The notes under the pieces were generated by a model, which searched no databases, had not been told where the DNA came from, and saw nothing but the letters and a program-made list of their open reading frames with translations. The translations under genes were made by a program, and so were the position numbers. This document shows, in pieces, positions 32,122-40,558 of a DNA stretch of 62,010 nucleotides (position 1 is the first letter of the stretch; each line of letters opens with the position of its first letter). Origin of the DNA: Thermoleophilia bacterium (GTDB lineage: Bacteria > Actinomycetota > Thermoleophilia > Gaiellales > Gaiellaceae); the NCBI GenBank assembly GCA_025934995.1, contig JAICWC010000002.1, positions 1 to 62,010 on the forward strand, in the 5' to 3' direction.

Positions 32122-34478
32122 GTCTCGTCGGCGGTCAGGTCGATTTCCGGCTTCGTCACGGGGATGCTCTTCAGCAGCTTCGTGACGTCGTCGCCGTACA
32201 GCTCGCGGCGCTCGACGAGCACGTCGGCGATCCGGTCGATCGCAGGCTTGTTCGCGGCCATCAGGTGGTACGCACGGATGTACGCCTGGCCGATGATCTG
32301 CGCGGCCATGGCGCGCTTGTCACGGTCGTTGAGCACGCCCTTGATCGGATCGACGTCGTACATGCCGTTGCCGCCCGTTCGATTCATGATCTGGACGCCG
32401 ATCTTCTCGAAGCGCTTCATGATCCGTTCGCGCGTCTCCTCGGCGGTCTCGTCGTCGAACGACTTCGTGATCTGAATCGGCTCCGGCGCCATCGCGGACG
32501 CGCCGACCATGTACGCAGCGAGCTGCGTCGTCGACTGCACGTCGCCGCCGACGCCGTTCGAGTTCTCGCCGTAGAAGACGTGCTCGGCCGCCATCGCGCC
32601 GAGGATCATGGTCAGCGCCGCCATGTCGTCGCTGCGCCAGCGGCTGAACCGCTCCTCCTGCTGAATCCCGTAGAAGTGGCCGAGCGAGCCGCCGCGCATC
32701 CGCACCGACAACCGCGTCGGCTCGATGCGGGTCTGGTAGACGTGCGACGCGAGCGCATGCCCGGCCTCGTGGATGGCCGTGGCGCGCAGCTCGTCCGGCA
32801 CCGGCTCGATGCTGATCGCGGTGCCCGACTCGATCGTCGTCATCGCCTCGACGAGGTCCTGGCGTGAGAAGACGGCGCGCCCGTCGTGCTGCGCGTGCGT
32901 CAGCGCCATCGAGCAGACCTGGTCGATCATCGCCGGCGAGTAGCCGTTCGTCATGCGGCCGATCTCGTCGCGCGCCTCCGGCGTGTCGAGCTCGGGATCG
33001 TGCGCGACCTTGCCGAGGTAGAGATCGAACACGTCGACGCGGTCGTCCTTCGTCGGTGTTCGGAACCAGACGTGGCGCCCCATGCGGCCCGGGCGGACGA
33101 GTGCCGGGTCGAGCCGCTCGATCGGCACGTTCGTCGCGCCGATGAAGTAGATCTGGGCGCCGAGCGGGCGCGGGGGGCGCAGGCGCAGGCTGACGCGGCC
33201 GATCCGGCGCGGAACGATGTACGTCGCGTCGAGGAACGAGTTGATGCGGTTCGTCAGGAAGCGGCGCATGAACGGCGGGTTGTCGATGCCGTCCATGACG
33301 ACGAGCAGCTGGTTCAGCGCCAGCTGGCCCATGCCGCCCATCATTCCGGGGAAGACGCCCTGGTTCACGCGCTCGATCCACCCAGGCGCCGACCGGCGCT
33401 CGGGCGCGCGCAGCTCGAACATCTTGTCGCGCCACTGGCGGTTCTCGATCACGACGTCGCCCGTCGCCTCCATCGCATTGAAGATCACGTCTTCTTCTCG
33501 CGTGCGGCTGTTCCCGAGCGCCTGCCGGCGCATGCCCACGGCGTCGATCTCGTCGATGAAGACGATGCACTGGCCGCCCCACTTCCGCGCGAGCTTCTTC
33601 GCCTTGCGGGCGAGGAAACGCACGATCAGGGCGTCGATGCCGATGAACGTCTGCGCGAATCCCGAGCCCGGGATCGAGACGAACGGCGAGTTGAAGCCCG
33701 TGGCGATCGCCTTCGCGAGCATCGTCTTGCCGGTGCCCGGCGCGCCGAGGAAGAGGAGGCCCCGCTCACGCTTGCCGCCTGCGCGCTCGAACGCTTCGCC
33801 CGACTGCCACAGTGTGACGACGCGGCGCACTTCCTCTTTGGCCTCTTCCTGCCCGCGCACGTCCTCGAGCTTGACGCCCCACTCCGCATCGCCGGGCTCG
33901 TAGCCGCGGATCTGCGAGATGCCCATCAGCATCATCGGGCCCATGAAGATGAGGAAGTTCGCGAGGAACAGGAAGAAGACGACGACGATCTGCATCCAGA
34001 ACGCGCCGCTCTGCGCGAGATGCCCGAACTTGTGCAGGTAGTGCGTCGCGCTACCGAGCCAGCTGACCGAAGTCCCGGCCGGAGAGGTGAAGTACCGGTA
34101 GAGGAACGCGACCGTGATGAAGCCGGCGAAGAGCGCGGCGACGCGGAAGTAGAACCGCCATGTCCACGCGCGCCGCCGGTTGACGACGTCTTCCTCGCGC
34201 AGCCGTGCATCCTCGGTCCCGAAGAGGCTGGGCCAGGGGATCAGGCGGCGGATGAGGAGGTCGACGAGGCCGCGGAACGCGATGATCGTCAGCACGGTCA
34301 CGATCAGCGCCTTCGTGACGCTGAAATGCTCGTCGTTCCGGAAGAAGAAATAGGCCGCCGGGCTCGTCAGGATGGCGACGAACGTGGCGACGCGAGCGAG
34401 CCGGCGCAGCTGCCCTGCGAGCGCGACCGACTCCTGGCTCGAGCGGAGCATCGGGGTCGTTACGTCTGCTGTCGCCAT
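32106..34478 (-). CDS. Divergent FtsH-like AAA/M41 membrane protease with insertions
   Basis: A 790-residue protein with four predicted membrane segments (about 31-46, 56-76, 108-130, 160-188), whereas FtsH normally has two. The AAA part shows Walker A GAPGTGKT (245-252), pore loop TFIGID (277-282) and Walker B VFIDEI (306-311). It carries two extra blocks, about 60 residues after Walker B (about 320-385) and about 40 after MDG (about 398-438). The Arg-finger region reads RPGRMGRH, where FtsH has RPGRFDR. The M41 part has HEAGH (570-574) and a later Asp ligand in GVGGDVQSTT. It should be an active zinc protease with altered regulation. ATG start at 34478; divergent from the M48 protease gene. 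Confidence 0.88.
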   Translation of the reverse strand: MATADVTTPMLRSSQESVALAGQLRRLARVATFVAILTSPAAYFFFRNDEHFSVTKALIVTVLTIIAFRGLVDLLIRRLIPWPSLFGTEDARLREEDVVNRRRAWTWRFYFRVAALFAGFITVAFLYRYFTSPAGTSVSWLGSATHYLHKFGHLAQSGAFWMQIVVVFFLFLANFLIFMGPMMLMGISQIRGYEPGDAEWGVKLEDVRGQEEAKEEVRRVVTLWQSGEAFERAGGKRERGLLFLGAPGTGKTMLAKAIATGFNSPFVSIPGSGFAQTFIGIDALIVRFLARKAKKLARKWGGQCIVFIDEIDAVGMRRQALGNSRTREEDVIFNAMEATGDVVIENRQWRDKMFELRAPERRSAPGWIERVNQGVFPGMMGGMGQLALNQLLVVMDGIDNPPFMRRFLTNRINSFLDATYIVPRRIGRVSLRLRPPRPLGAQIYFIGATNVPIERLDPALVRPGRMGRHVWFRTPTKDDRVDVFDLYLGKVAHDPELDTPEARDEIGRMTNGYSPAMIDQVCSMALTHAQHDGRAVFSRQDLVEAMTTIESGTAISIEPVPDELRATAIHEAGHALASHVYQTRIEPTRLSVRMRGGSLGHFYGIQQEERFSRWRSDDMAALTMILGAMAAEHVFYGENSNGVGGDVQSTTQLAAYMVGASAMAPEPIQITKSFDDETAEETRERIMKRFEKIGVQIMNRTGGNGMYDVDPIKGVLNDRDKRAMAAQIIGQAYIRAYHLMAANKPAIDRIADVLVERRELYGDDVTKLLKSIPVTKPEIDLTADETWPQI

Positions 34479-34525
34479 CCGTCTCTCAGTCTAGTCGTGG
34501 GTTGTCGTACCCTCGATACCGCCGG

Positions 34526-35593
34526 ATGAACTCCTTAGATTTCTCTCACGACGAGATCGAGCGCGCCACGCGCTACCACCGGCCGCGCTACTACCTCCTC
34601 TTCGTGCGCGCCGCCGTCACGGTTTCGGTCGTGCTGCTCCTCCGCCTCGTCGGCCGCGATCTCGACGGGCTCGGCTGGGCCGGAGCAGCCGCCGTCTGGG
34701 CGGCGCTCGTGGTCACCGCGCTCGACCTCGCGTCGCTGCCGCTGGACGCGTGGAGCGGCTACTTCCGCGAGCGCTCGTGGGGCTTCTCGACGCAGAGCTT
34801 CGGCGCGTGGCTCGGCGATCAGGCGAAGGGGATCGGGGTGACGGTCGTCCTGGCGGCGCTCGCCTGGCTCGGGCTCGTGGGCCTCGGCCGGGCGTTCCCG
34901 TCGTGGTGGGTGCTGCCGGCAGCGCTCGCGGCCGCGTCCGTCGTCGCGTTCCTGTTGTTCGTATCCCCGGTTGTCCTCGAGCCGATCTTCAACACGTTCC
35001 GGCCGCTCGAGGACGCGGCGCTGACCTCGCGGCTGCTCGCACTCGCCGAGACCGCGGGGGCGCCGGTCCGCGAGGTGCTCGTCGCGGATGCGAGCCGGCG
35101 GACCAACAAGGTGAACGCCTACGTCTCGGGGCTCGGCGCATCGCGTCGCGTCGTCGTCTGGGACACGTTGCTCGACGCCGTGGATGCGCCCGGCGTCGCG
35201 CTCGTCGTCGCGCACGAGCTCGGGCACCGACGGCTGCGGCACGTCGCGAAGCTGACCGCTGCGGGGATGGCCGCCGCCGCGCTCGTCGTGATCGCGCTGC
35301 GCATCGTCATCGTCACGCCGCACGCACGCGACCTCCCGCTCGCGGTGCTGGTCGTGCTCGTCGCACAGTTTCTGCTCGGGCCGCCGCTTGCGGCGCTGTC
35401 GCGCCGCTTCGAGCGCCAGGCCGATCTGTTCGCACTCCACACGACCGGCGAGCTCGGGACGTTCGAGAACGTGATGACGATGCTCGCCCGCCGGAACCTC
35501 GGCGACTTGGTGCCGCCGCGCCTCGCGTACTACCTGCTGTTCACCCATCCCACCGCGCCGGAGCGTTTGGCGCTCGCGCGCGCCAACGCATGA
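34526..35593 (+). CDS. M48 family membrane metalloprotease (Ste24/HtpX-like)
   Basis: A 355-residue membrane protease. The N-terminal half has four or five helices and the Ste24-type stretch SLPLDAWSGYFRERSWGFST. The zinc site is HELGH (about residue 230) in LVVAHELGHRRLRHV, with the third ligand Glu in SRRFERQADLFAL. A conserved FNTFRPLED block precedes the protease core. Such enzymes clear misfolded membrane proteins or process lipoproteins. It faces the divergent AAA protease across 47 bp, so membrane-protein quality control is a shared theme. The ATG at 34526 is preferred over an upstream TTG-type frame. The stop overlaps the next ATG by 4 bp. Confidence 0.9.
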   Translation: MNSLDFSHDEIERATRYHRPRYYLLFVRAAVTVSVVLLLRLVGRDLDGLGWAGAAAVWAALVVTALDLASLPLDAWSGYFRERSWGFSTQSFGAWLGDQAKGIGVTVVLAALAWLGLVGLGRAFPSWWVLPAALAAASVVAFLLFVSPVVLEPIFNTFRPLEDAALTSRLLALAETAGAPVREVLVADASRRTNKVNAYVSGLGASRRVVVWDTLLDAVDAPGVALVVAHELGHRRLRHVAKLTAAGMAAAALVVIALRIVIVTPHARDLPLAVLVVLVAQFLLGPPLAALSRRFERQADLFALHTTGELGTFENVMTMLARRNLGDLVPPRLAYYLLFTHPTAPERLALARANA

Positions 35594-36480
35594 GCCACGA
35601 CCATTCCAGGACCAACGACCAGCGAGCCCTTGCGATCGCGCTCGGCCTGATCGCGGCGTTCATGGGCTTCGAGGTCGCGACCGGCATCATCGCCGGCTCA
35701 CTGGCGTTGCTCGCCGACGCCGGTCACATGCTCACCGACGCGCTCGCGCTCGCAGGTGCGCTCGTCGCCGCCCGGCTCGCCGTGCGGCGGCCCGGGGGTC
35801 CGTGGACCTTCGGCCTCGGCCGCGTCGAGATCCTCGCCGCACAGGCGAACGGCGTCACCTTGCTCGTCGTGGGAGTGTGGGTCGTCTACGGCGCAGTTCG
35901 CCGTCTCGTCGCGCCGCCGGACGTGCGCGGCGGCATCGTGCTCGTCGTCGCGCTCGTCGGCGTCGGCGTCAACCTCGTCGCGACGTTCGTGCTGTCGCGC
36001 GCCGACCGCGAGCGTCTCAACGTGCGCGGCGCGTTCCTGCACGTCGCGACCGATCTCGCCGCGTTCGTCGGCACCGCCGTTGCGGGCGCGCTCGTGCTGA
36101 CGACGGGCTGGAACCGCTTCGACCCGATCGCCGGCCTGCTCGTCGCAGCGCTGATGCTGCGTTCTGCGGCGTCGCTGCTTCGCGAGTCGGGCCGGATCTT
36201 CATGGAGGCCTCGCCCGCCGGGCTCGACCCGCAGGCAGTCGCGCGAGAGCTCGCCACGGACGCGGACGTCGCGGAAGTGCACGACCTGCACGTGTGGACG
36301 GTGACGAGCGGGTTTCCCGCGCTCGCCGCGCACGTCCTCGTATCGCCGGACGCGGACTGTCACGCCGCGCGCCGCCGTCTCCAGCGTGTGCTCGAGGAGC
36401 GTTTCCATCTGCACCACGTGACGCTGCAGGTCGACCACGTCGCGCGCCGGGAGCAGCCCGTTACTCTCCGTCGGCAGTGA
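35590..36480 (+). CDS. Cation diffusion facilitator (CDF) zinc/metal exporter
   Basis: A 296-residue proton-driven exporter of Zn2+, Co2+ or similar ions. Six helices are seen, with the metal-site residues of the family: SLALLADAGHMLTDALALAG (HxxxD in TM2) and FLHVATDLAAFVG (HxxxD in TM5). A cytoplasmic C-terminal domain (about 210-285) has the fold marker VHDLHVWTVTSGFPALAAHV. The His-poor N-terminus and the paired HxxxD sites fit the zinc branch. ATGA overlap with the M48 gene indicates co-translation; the M48 enzyme also needs zinc. Confidence 0.92.
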   Translation: MSHDHSRTNDQRALAIALGLIAAFMGFEVATGIIAGSLALLADAGHMLTDALALAGALVAARLAVRRPGGPWTFGLGRVEILAAQANGVTLLVVGVWVVYGAVRRLVAPPDVRGGIVLVVALVGVGVNLVATFVLSRADRERLNVRGAFLHVATDLAAFVGTAVAGALVLTTGWNRFDPIAGLLVAALMLRSAASLLRESGRIFMEASPAGLDPQAVARELATDADVAEVHDLHVWTVTSGFPALAAHVLVSPDADCHAARRRLQRVLEERFHLHHVTLQVDHVARREQPVTLRRQ

Positions 36481-37214
36481 GCGGCTTCGACATCTCGGGC
36501 AAGACCGCGATCGTCACCGGCGCCTCGTCGGGAATCGGCGCTGCGACGGCGCGCGCGCTGATGGCCGCGGGCGTCAAGGTCGCCGGCGGTGCGCGGCGGG
36601 TCGACCGGCTGGAGACGGACGTCAGGCTCGAGCTCGACGTCACCGATCCGGCGAGCGCGGAACGGTTCGTCGCAGAGGCGGTGGAACAGCTCGGCGGCCT
36701 GAACATCCTCTTCAACAACGCCGGCCTCGCGCTCGGCCGCTACCCATTCGACGAGTCGAACGAGAGCGACGAGGACGCGGTCTTCAACACGAACGTCAAC
36801 GGGCTCGTGCGCATGACGCGCCTCTGCCTGCCGCACATCCGCGAATACGGCCACATCGTCAACATGGGCTCCGTCGCCGGCAGGCAGGCATACGAGAGCG
36901 GCGCGACGTACGTGACCTCGAAGTTCGCCGTGCGCGGCTTCACGTATGCGCTGCGCGAGGACTTGCTCGGCCGCCCGATCCGGATCACGACGGTCGACGG
37001 CGGCCTCGTTGAGACCGAGTTCTCGATCGTGCGCTTCAAGGGCGATACGGAGAAGGCGGCGGCCGTCTACAAGGGCATCGACGCGCTCACCGCGGAGGAC
37101 ATCGCCGACTGCGTCATGTGGGCCGTGACGCGTCCGTGGCACGTCAACGTCGACGAGATCGTCGTCAAGGCGCGCAACCAGGCGTCAGGCGGACGCATCC
37201 TCCGAGACGCATAG
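36477..37214 (+). CDS. Short-chain dehydrogenase/reductase (SDR)
   Basis: A 245-residue NAD(P)-dependent oxidoreductase with Rossmann motif TGASSGIG near residue 13, NNAG near 80, catalytic Ser in NMGSVAGR and YVTSK (Tyr and Lys). The C-terminal part (IADCVMWAVTRPWHVNVDEI, VKARNQASGGRI) matches the YdfG-like NADP-dependent serine or 3-hydroxy-acid dehydrogenase group, so that substrate range is likely. The GTG start overlaps the CDF stop by 4 bp, and the stop is 8 bp before the formyltransferase, making a four-gene operon with the M48 gene. Confidence 0.9.
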   Translation: MSGFDISGKTAIVTGASSGIGAATARALMAAGVKVAGGARRVDRLETDVRLELDVTDPASAERFVAEAVEQLGGLNILFNNAGLALGRYPFDESNESDEDAVFNTNVNGLVRMTRLCLPHIREYGHIVNMGSVAGRQAYESGATYVTSKFAVRGFTYALREDLLGRPIRITTVDGGLVETEFSIVRFKGDTEKAAAVYKGIDALTAEDIADCVMWAVTRPWHVNVDEIVVKARNQASGGRILRDA

Positions 37215-37222
37215 GCTGACGC

Positions 37223-38077
37223 GTGAGCTGGCGCGTCGTCATCGTCACGCGCATCCTCCCGGTCGCGCTCGGCTTCGACGCGGCGATCCGCGAGGCCGGC
37301 CACGAGCCGGTCGCGCTCCTCTCGATCCGCGACTCGGAGAAGCGGTACGGGCCCTGGGACCTCCCCGGGCTCGTCGAGGGCGCGCCCGCCGATCTCGACG
37401 TCCTCCTCGCCTCGAGGCGCTCGTCGCTCGCACCGCTGCTGCGTCCGCTCGAGCCGGACCTCGTCATCTGCATGGGCTTCCCGTGGAAGATTCCGCCCGA
37501 TGCCCTCGCCGTGCCGCCGCTCGGCTGGCTGAACGGGCACCCGTCGCTCCTGCCGGCCCACCGCGGGCCGATCCCGATGTCGTGGGCCATCCGCAACGGC
37601 GACGAGGAGGCCGGCGTCTCCTTCCACTTCATGGACGCCGACCTCGACACGGGGCCGATCGTCGTCCAGCGTCCCTACCCGATCGGCGAGTACGTCGAGC
37701 CGGAGGAGTTCTTCGGCCGCATGGGGGCTGTCGTCGGCGAGACCCTCGCGGAGGCGCTCCGGCTGATCGAGGCGGGCGAGCGCGGGACGCCGCAGGGGCC
37801 GGACGGCGAGTACGAGTCGTTCTTCACCGAAGAGGATGTCTGGCTCGATCGCACCCGTAGCGCGCTCGAGATGCACCGACTTGCGTGGGCATGGCGCTAC
37901 ACGATCGCGATCGGCACGGAAAAGGGGCTGCTCGTCGATCTCGGCGGCGGCCAGACGGTGCGCGTGCTCGAGTCGTCGCTGGAAGAGGTGGAGGGTGCGA
38001 CGCGCGTCGACTGCGCGGACGGCCCGTTGTGGCTCGTCAGGACGGAACCGCTACAGGAGACGGAAGCTCGGCGGTGA
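37223..38077 (+). CDS. Formyltransferase-fold protein (methionyl-tRNA formyltransferase-like)
   Basis: A 284-residue cytosolic enzyme of the formyl-tetrahydrofolate transferase family. The catalytic triad is readable: Asn and His in NGHPSLLPAHRGPIP (near residue 108) and Asp in FMDADLDTGPIVVQ. It lacks a typical full OB-fold Fmt C-terminus, ending in a short beta domain (GLLVDLGGGQTVRVLE). So it may formylate a sugar or amino sugar rather than initiator tRNA, although fmt cannot be excluded. GTG start. Its last 41 bp overlap the convergent MFS gene, an unusually long tail-to-tail overlap. Confidence 0.78.
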   Translation: MSWRVVIVTRILPVALGFDAAIREAGHEPVALLSIRDSEKRYGPWDLPGLVEGAPADLDVLLASRRSSLAPLLRPLEPDLVICMGFPWKIPPDALAVPPLGWLNGHPSLLPAHRGPIPMSWAIRNGDEEAGVSFHFMDADLDTGPIVVQRPYPIGEYVEPEEFFGRMGAVVGETLAEALRLIEAGERGTPQGPDGEYESFFTEEDVWLDRTRSALEMHRLAWAWRYTIAIGTEKGLLVDLGGGQTVRVLESSLEEVEGATRVDCADGPLWLVRTEPLQETEARR

Positions 38078-39245
38078 CACCGCGGATGCTCGGCAGCCGT
38101 GCGAGCACCGTCGTGCTCACGAGAAGCCAGGCCGCACCGAACAGGAGATAGCCGCGCATGCCGACGACGGCGGAGATCGGCCCGGCGAGCGCGTAGCCGG
38201 CCGGCAGGAAGATCATCGCCGACATCCACGCGTACGCGCCCACGCGCGCCAGCTTCTCCGGCGCGACGGTGCGCTGCATCGTCGTGTCCCACACCACGCC
38301 GCCGAACGCGAACCCGAACCCGGCGAACATCGCCGCGGGCGCGAGCGCGTAGACGGACGCGTGCACCGCGAGCAGGACGCTTTGCACGGCGGTCGGCAGG
38401 AACGCGTAACAGACGGTGGAGAGCGGACGGCTCGGCCGTAGGCGCAGGCCGGCGATGCTGCCGAGCAGCGAGCCGAGCCCTTCGCCGGTGACCACGGGCG
38501 CCCAGGAGGACGCGCCGTGCATCGAGTGCTTCGCGATGTACGGGCCGAGCACGAAGAACGGCGCGTACGTCAGCACGAAATAGAGCGAGATCCAGAGGCA
38601 GGTTGCCCAGATCCACTGCTGCTCGACGAACGCGGCCCAACCCTCGCGCAGCTCGCGCAGCACGCTCGAGGACGTGCGCGCGATCGACTCGACGCGGACG
38701 AGCGCGAGCAGCGTCGCGCTCGCGGCGTACGTCGCGCCGTCGAAGACGAGGGCCGTTCCCGGTCCGACGAGCGCGACGATCGCACCGCCCGTCGCGGCGC
38801 CGAGTGGGAATGCCGCGAAGCGGGCGATCCCGAGAAGGCTGTTCGCCCGTTGCAGTTCCTCGGCGGGAACGATCTCCCGCACGAGCCCGTAGAACGCGGG
38901 GTTGTAGAACGCGACCGACGCGCCGCCGAACCCCTGCAGGACGATCAGCTCCCAGACGTGCGCATGACCCGTGACGAGGAGGAGGCCCATGAGCACGCGC
39001 ACGCACGTGCTCGAGACGTCGGAGCCGATCATCACGAGCCGACGAGGGAACCGGTCGCCGAGCACGCCGCCGATCGAGAGCATCGAGACCTGCGCAAGCG
39101 TCCACGCCGCGAACGACAGCCCGACCGCCGTCGCGCTGCCGTGCAGGTCGAGGACGGCGAACGCGACCGCGATCGGCGCGAGGTACGTCCCGAGGTACGA
39201 GACCGCGCGACCGGCGAAGAGGAGCCGGAAGTTACGCCCGAGCAT
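38037..39245 (-). CDS. MFS transporter (multidrug-efflux type, 12 TM)
   Basis: A 402-residue protein with about twelve helices. The family marker between TM2 and TM3 is GGVLGDRFPRRLVMI, and FNP-like YNPAFYGLVREIVPAEELQR occurs in TM4/5 as in the enterobactin/DHA3-type exporters. Substrate unknown; such proteins export drugs or siderophores. The start overlaps the MBL-hydrolase gene by 14 bp, so the two are coupled. The end overlaps the formyltransferase gene. Confidence 0.88.
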   Translation of the reverse strand: MLGRNFRLLFAGRAVSYLGTYLAPIAVAFAVLDLHGSATAVGLSFAAWTLAQVSMLSIGGVLGDRFPRRLVMIGSDVSSTCVRVLMGLLLVTGHAHVWELIVLQGFGGASVAFYNPAFYGLVREIVPAEELQRANSLLGIARFAAFPLGAATGGAIVALVGPGTALVFDGATYAASATLLALVRVESIARTSSSVLRELREGWAAFVEQQWIWATCLWISLYFVLTYAPFFVLGPYIAKHSMHGASSWAPVVTGEGLGSLLGSIAGLRLRPSRPLSTVCYAFLPTAVQSVLLAVHASVYALAPAAMFAGFGFAFGGVVWDTTMQRTVAPEKLARVGAYAWMSAMIFLPAGYALAGPISAVVGMRGYLLFGAAWLLVSTTVLARLPSIRGVTAELPSPVAVPS

Positions 39246-40083
39246 GGCGGTCGGCCCAGCGCTTGAGGCCCTGGTACGACTGCCAGAGCGGCATCGCCAC
39301 GTCGTACTGCCCGGTGTCCTCGCCTGCGTCTCGCAATTCGGTCTTCACGTATTCGGTGAACTCGTCGACGTCCGCTCCGCCGCGGATGAAGTCGGCCCAG
39401 TCGTACAACTCCAGCCGCAGCTCCGCAAGGTGCCGCCGCGGGTCGTCGGCGACGCCCCAATGGACCAGCGCCAGCCGTTCCGGATCGCGGCGCTCGATCT
39501 CCTCGAGCGTCTGCTGCCACGTGTCGAGGTCGAACTCCGGCGGTGGGGTCGGCGGCATCACGAACCGACCCGGCTGGATGCGCACGCCGGCTGCGTCGCC
39601 GGAGTACAACGTGCCGTCGCGGTCGAGATACGAGACGTGGTGCGATGCGTGCCCCGGCGTCGGGAAGCAGTCGAGCCCGAGGACGTGGTCGCCGACCACG
39701 CGGACGTTGGCTTCGGGCACCGGCGCGAGCTCGCCCCACAGCGTGTCGAACGTGTCTCCGTAGAGCCGGCGCGCGCTCCGCTCGAGCCGCTCGGGAGCGA
39801 CGAGGTGCGGCGCGCCGATCTCCGACACGTGGATCTGGAGTGCGGGGTGCTCGCGTACGAGCACGCCGGCGGCGCCGGCGTGGTCGAGGTGGATGTGGCT
39901 GAGGAGGAGATGTCGGACGTCCGTCAGCTCGAGCCCGTGCTGGGCGAGTCCCGCCTTCAACGCCGCGATCGTCGTCGTCGGGCCGCAGTCGAAGAGCGCA
40001 GGGCCGTCCTCGGTGTCGACGATATACGCGGCGATCGTCCGCGCGTTCCCCTGATGAAGGAGGTCGATGGGCTCGAGGCTCAT
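39232..40083 (-). CDS. Metallo-beta-lactamase-fold hydrolase
   Basis: A 283-residue hydrolase with the zinc-binding motif HIHLDH (about residue 67), then GHASHHVSYLDRDGTLYSGD, which adds the second His and the bridging Asp, and a final His in LALVHWGVADD. It resembles glyoxalase II or lactonase-like MBL proteins; the substrate is not obvious. The C-terminal 90 residues are helical. ATG start with GGGAG five bases upstream. A perfect 9-bp hairpin lies just before this ribosome site. Confidence 0.88.
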   Translation of the reverse strand: MSLEPIDLLHQGNARTIAAYIVDTEDGPALFDCGPTTTIAALKAGLAQHGLELTDVRHLLLSHIHLDHAGAAGVLVREHPALQIHVSEIGAPHLVAPERLERSARRLYGDTFDTLWGELAPVPEANVRVVGDHVLGLDCFPTPGHASHHVSYLDRDGTLYSGDAAGVRIQPGRFVMPPTPPPEFDLDTWQQTLEEIERRDPERLALVHWGVADDPRRHLAELRLELYDWADFIRGGADVDEFTEYVKTELRDAGEDTGQYDVAMPLWQSYQGLKRWADRHARA

Positions 40084-40093
40084 TCCCGCTCCC

Positions 40094-40114
40094 GGCGGCG
40101 GCAAAGCCGCCGCC
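40094..40114 (-). promoter_or_regulatory. Perfect hairpin ahead of the MBL-hydrolase gene
   Basis: A 9-bp GC-only stem (GGCGGCGGC/GCCGCCGCC) with a 3-nt loop ends about 10 bases before the MBL start codon and about 35 bases after the upstream stop. It may terminate the transsulfuration transcript or restrict ribosome access to the MBL gene. Confidence 0.45.
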
Positions 40115-40147
40115 TTCGCTCTTTGATGAGCTCCGTCGAGCCTACGC

Positions 40148-40558
40148 TCACGCCGGAACCACCGTGTCGACGAGCACCGCCTCGGACGCGACGAACTCGA
40201 GCGGCTCGGCAACGCCACGCGCGAAGACGACGTGTGGCCTGGCGCCGGGGACGATTGCGTCGAACGACTCCACCGGGATGACGTCGGCGACGATCCCCTC
40301 GGGCGCGGCGCGCACGGGACCGACGAGCGCGTCGAACGGCTCGAACGACGGCACGGCCTCGGCCTCGCCCAGCTCGATGCAGAGCTCGTCGACCGGGACG
40401 GGAGTCAGGCCCGGACGCGAGAGAATCGGTTCGAGCCAGTTGACGAGGAACGCGAGTTGCGCGCCCACCGGGGCGACCCATCGGGGACGCCTTGGCGGCC
40501 CCGCCTCGGGCCGGGCGGTGGCCGCTTCGCCACCGCCGCTTCCAGCCTCGAGCGTCAC
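40148..40558 (-). CDS. Hypothetical protein in the transsulfuration operon (136 aa)
   Basis: A 136-residue cytosolic protein. The N-terminal 30 residues are Gly/Pro/Arg-rich, and the remainder is acidic with strands such as VDELCIELGEAEAV and PHVVFARGVAEPLEFV. No domain is recognised. The GTG start overlaps the stop of the gamma-lyase/synthase gene by 4 bp, tying it to that pathway. A Glu/Asp-rich surface and lack of catalytic motifs would suit a small regulatory or binding protein, but this is speculative. Confidence 0.55.
   Translation of the reverse strand: MTLEAGSGGGEAATARPEAGPPRRPRWVAPVGAQLAFLVNWLEPILSRPGLTPVPVDELCIELGEAEAVPSFEPFDALVGPVRAAPEGIVADVIPVESFDAIVPGARPHVVFARGVAEPLEFVASEAVLVDTVVPA

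Noticed and set aside
37223-38077. A confident call of Fmt (methionyl-tRNA formyltransferase)
   Set aside because: The catalytic Asn-His-Asp set is present, but the C-terminal tRNA-binding domain is short and the neighbours are unrelated to translation, so the specific name was withheld.
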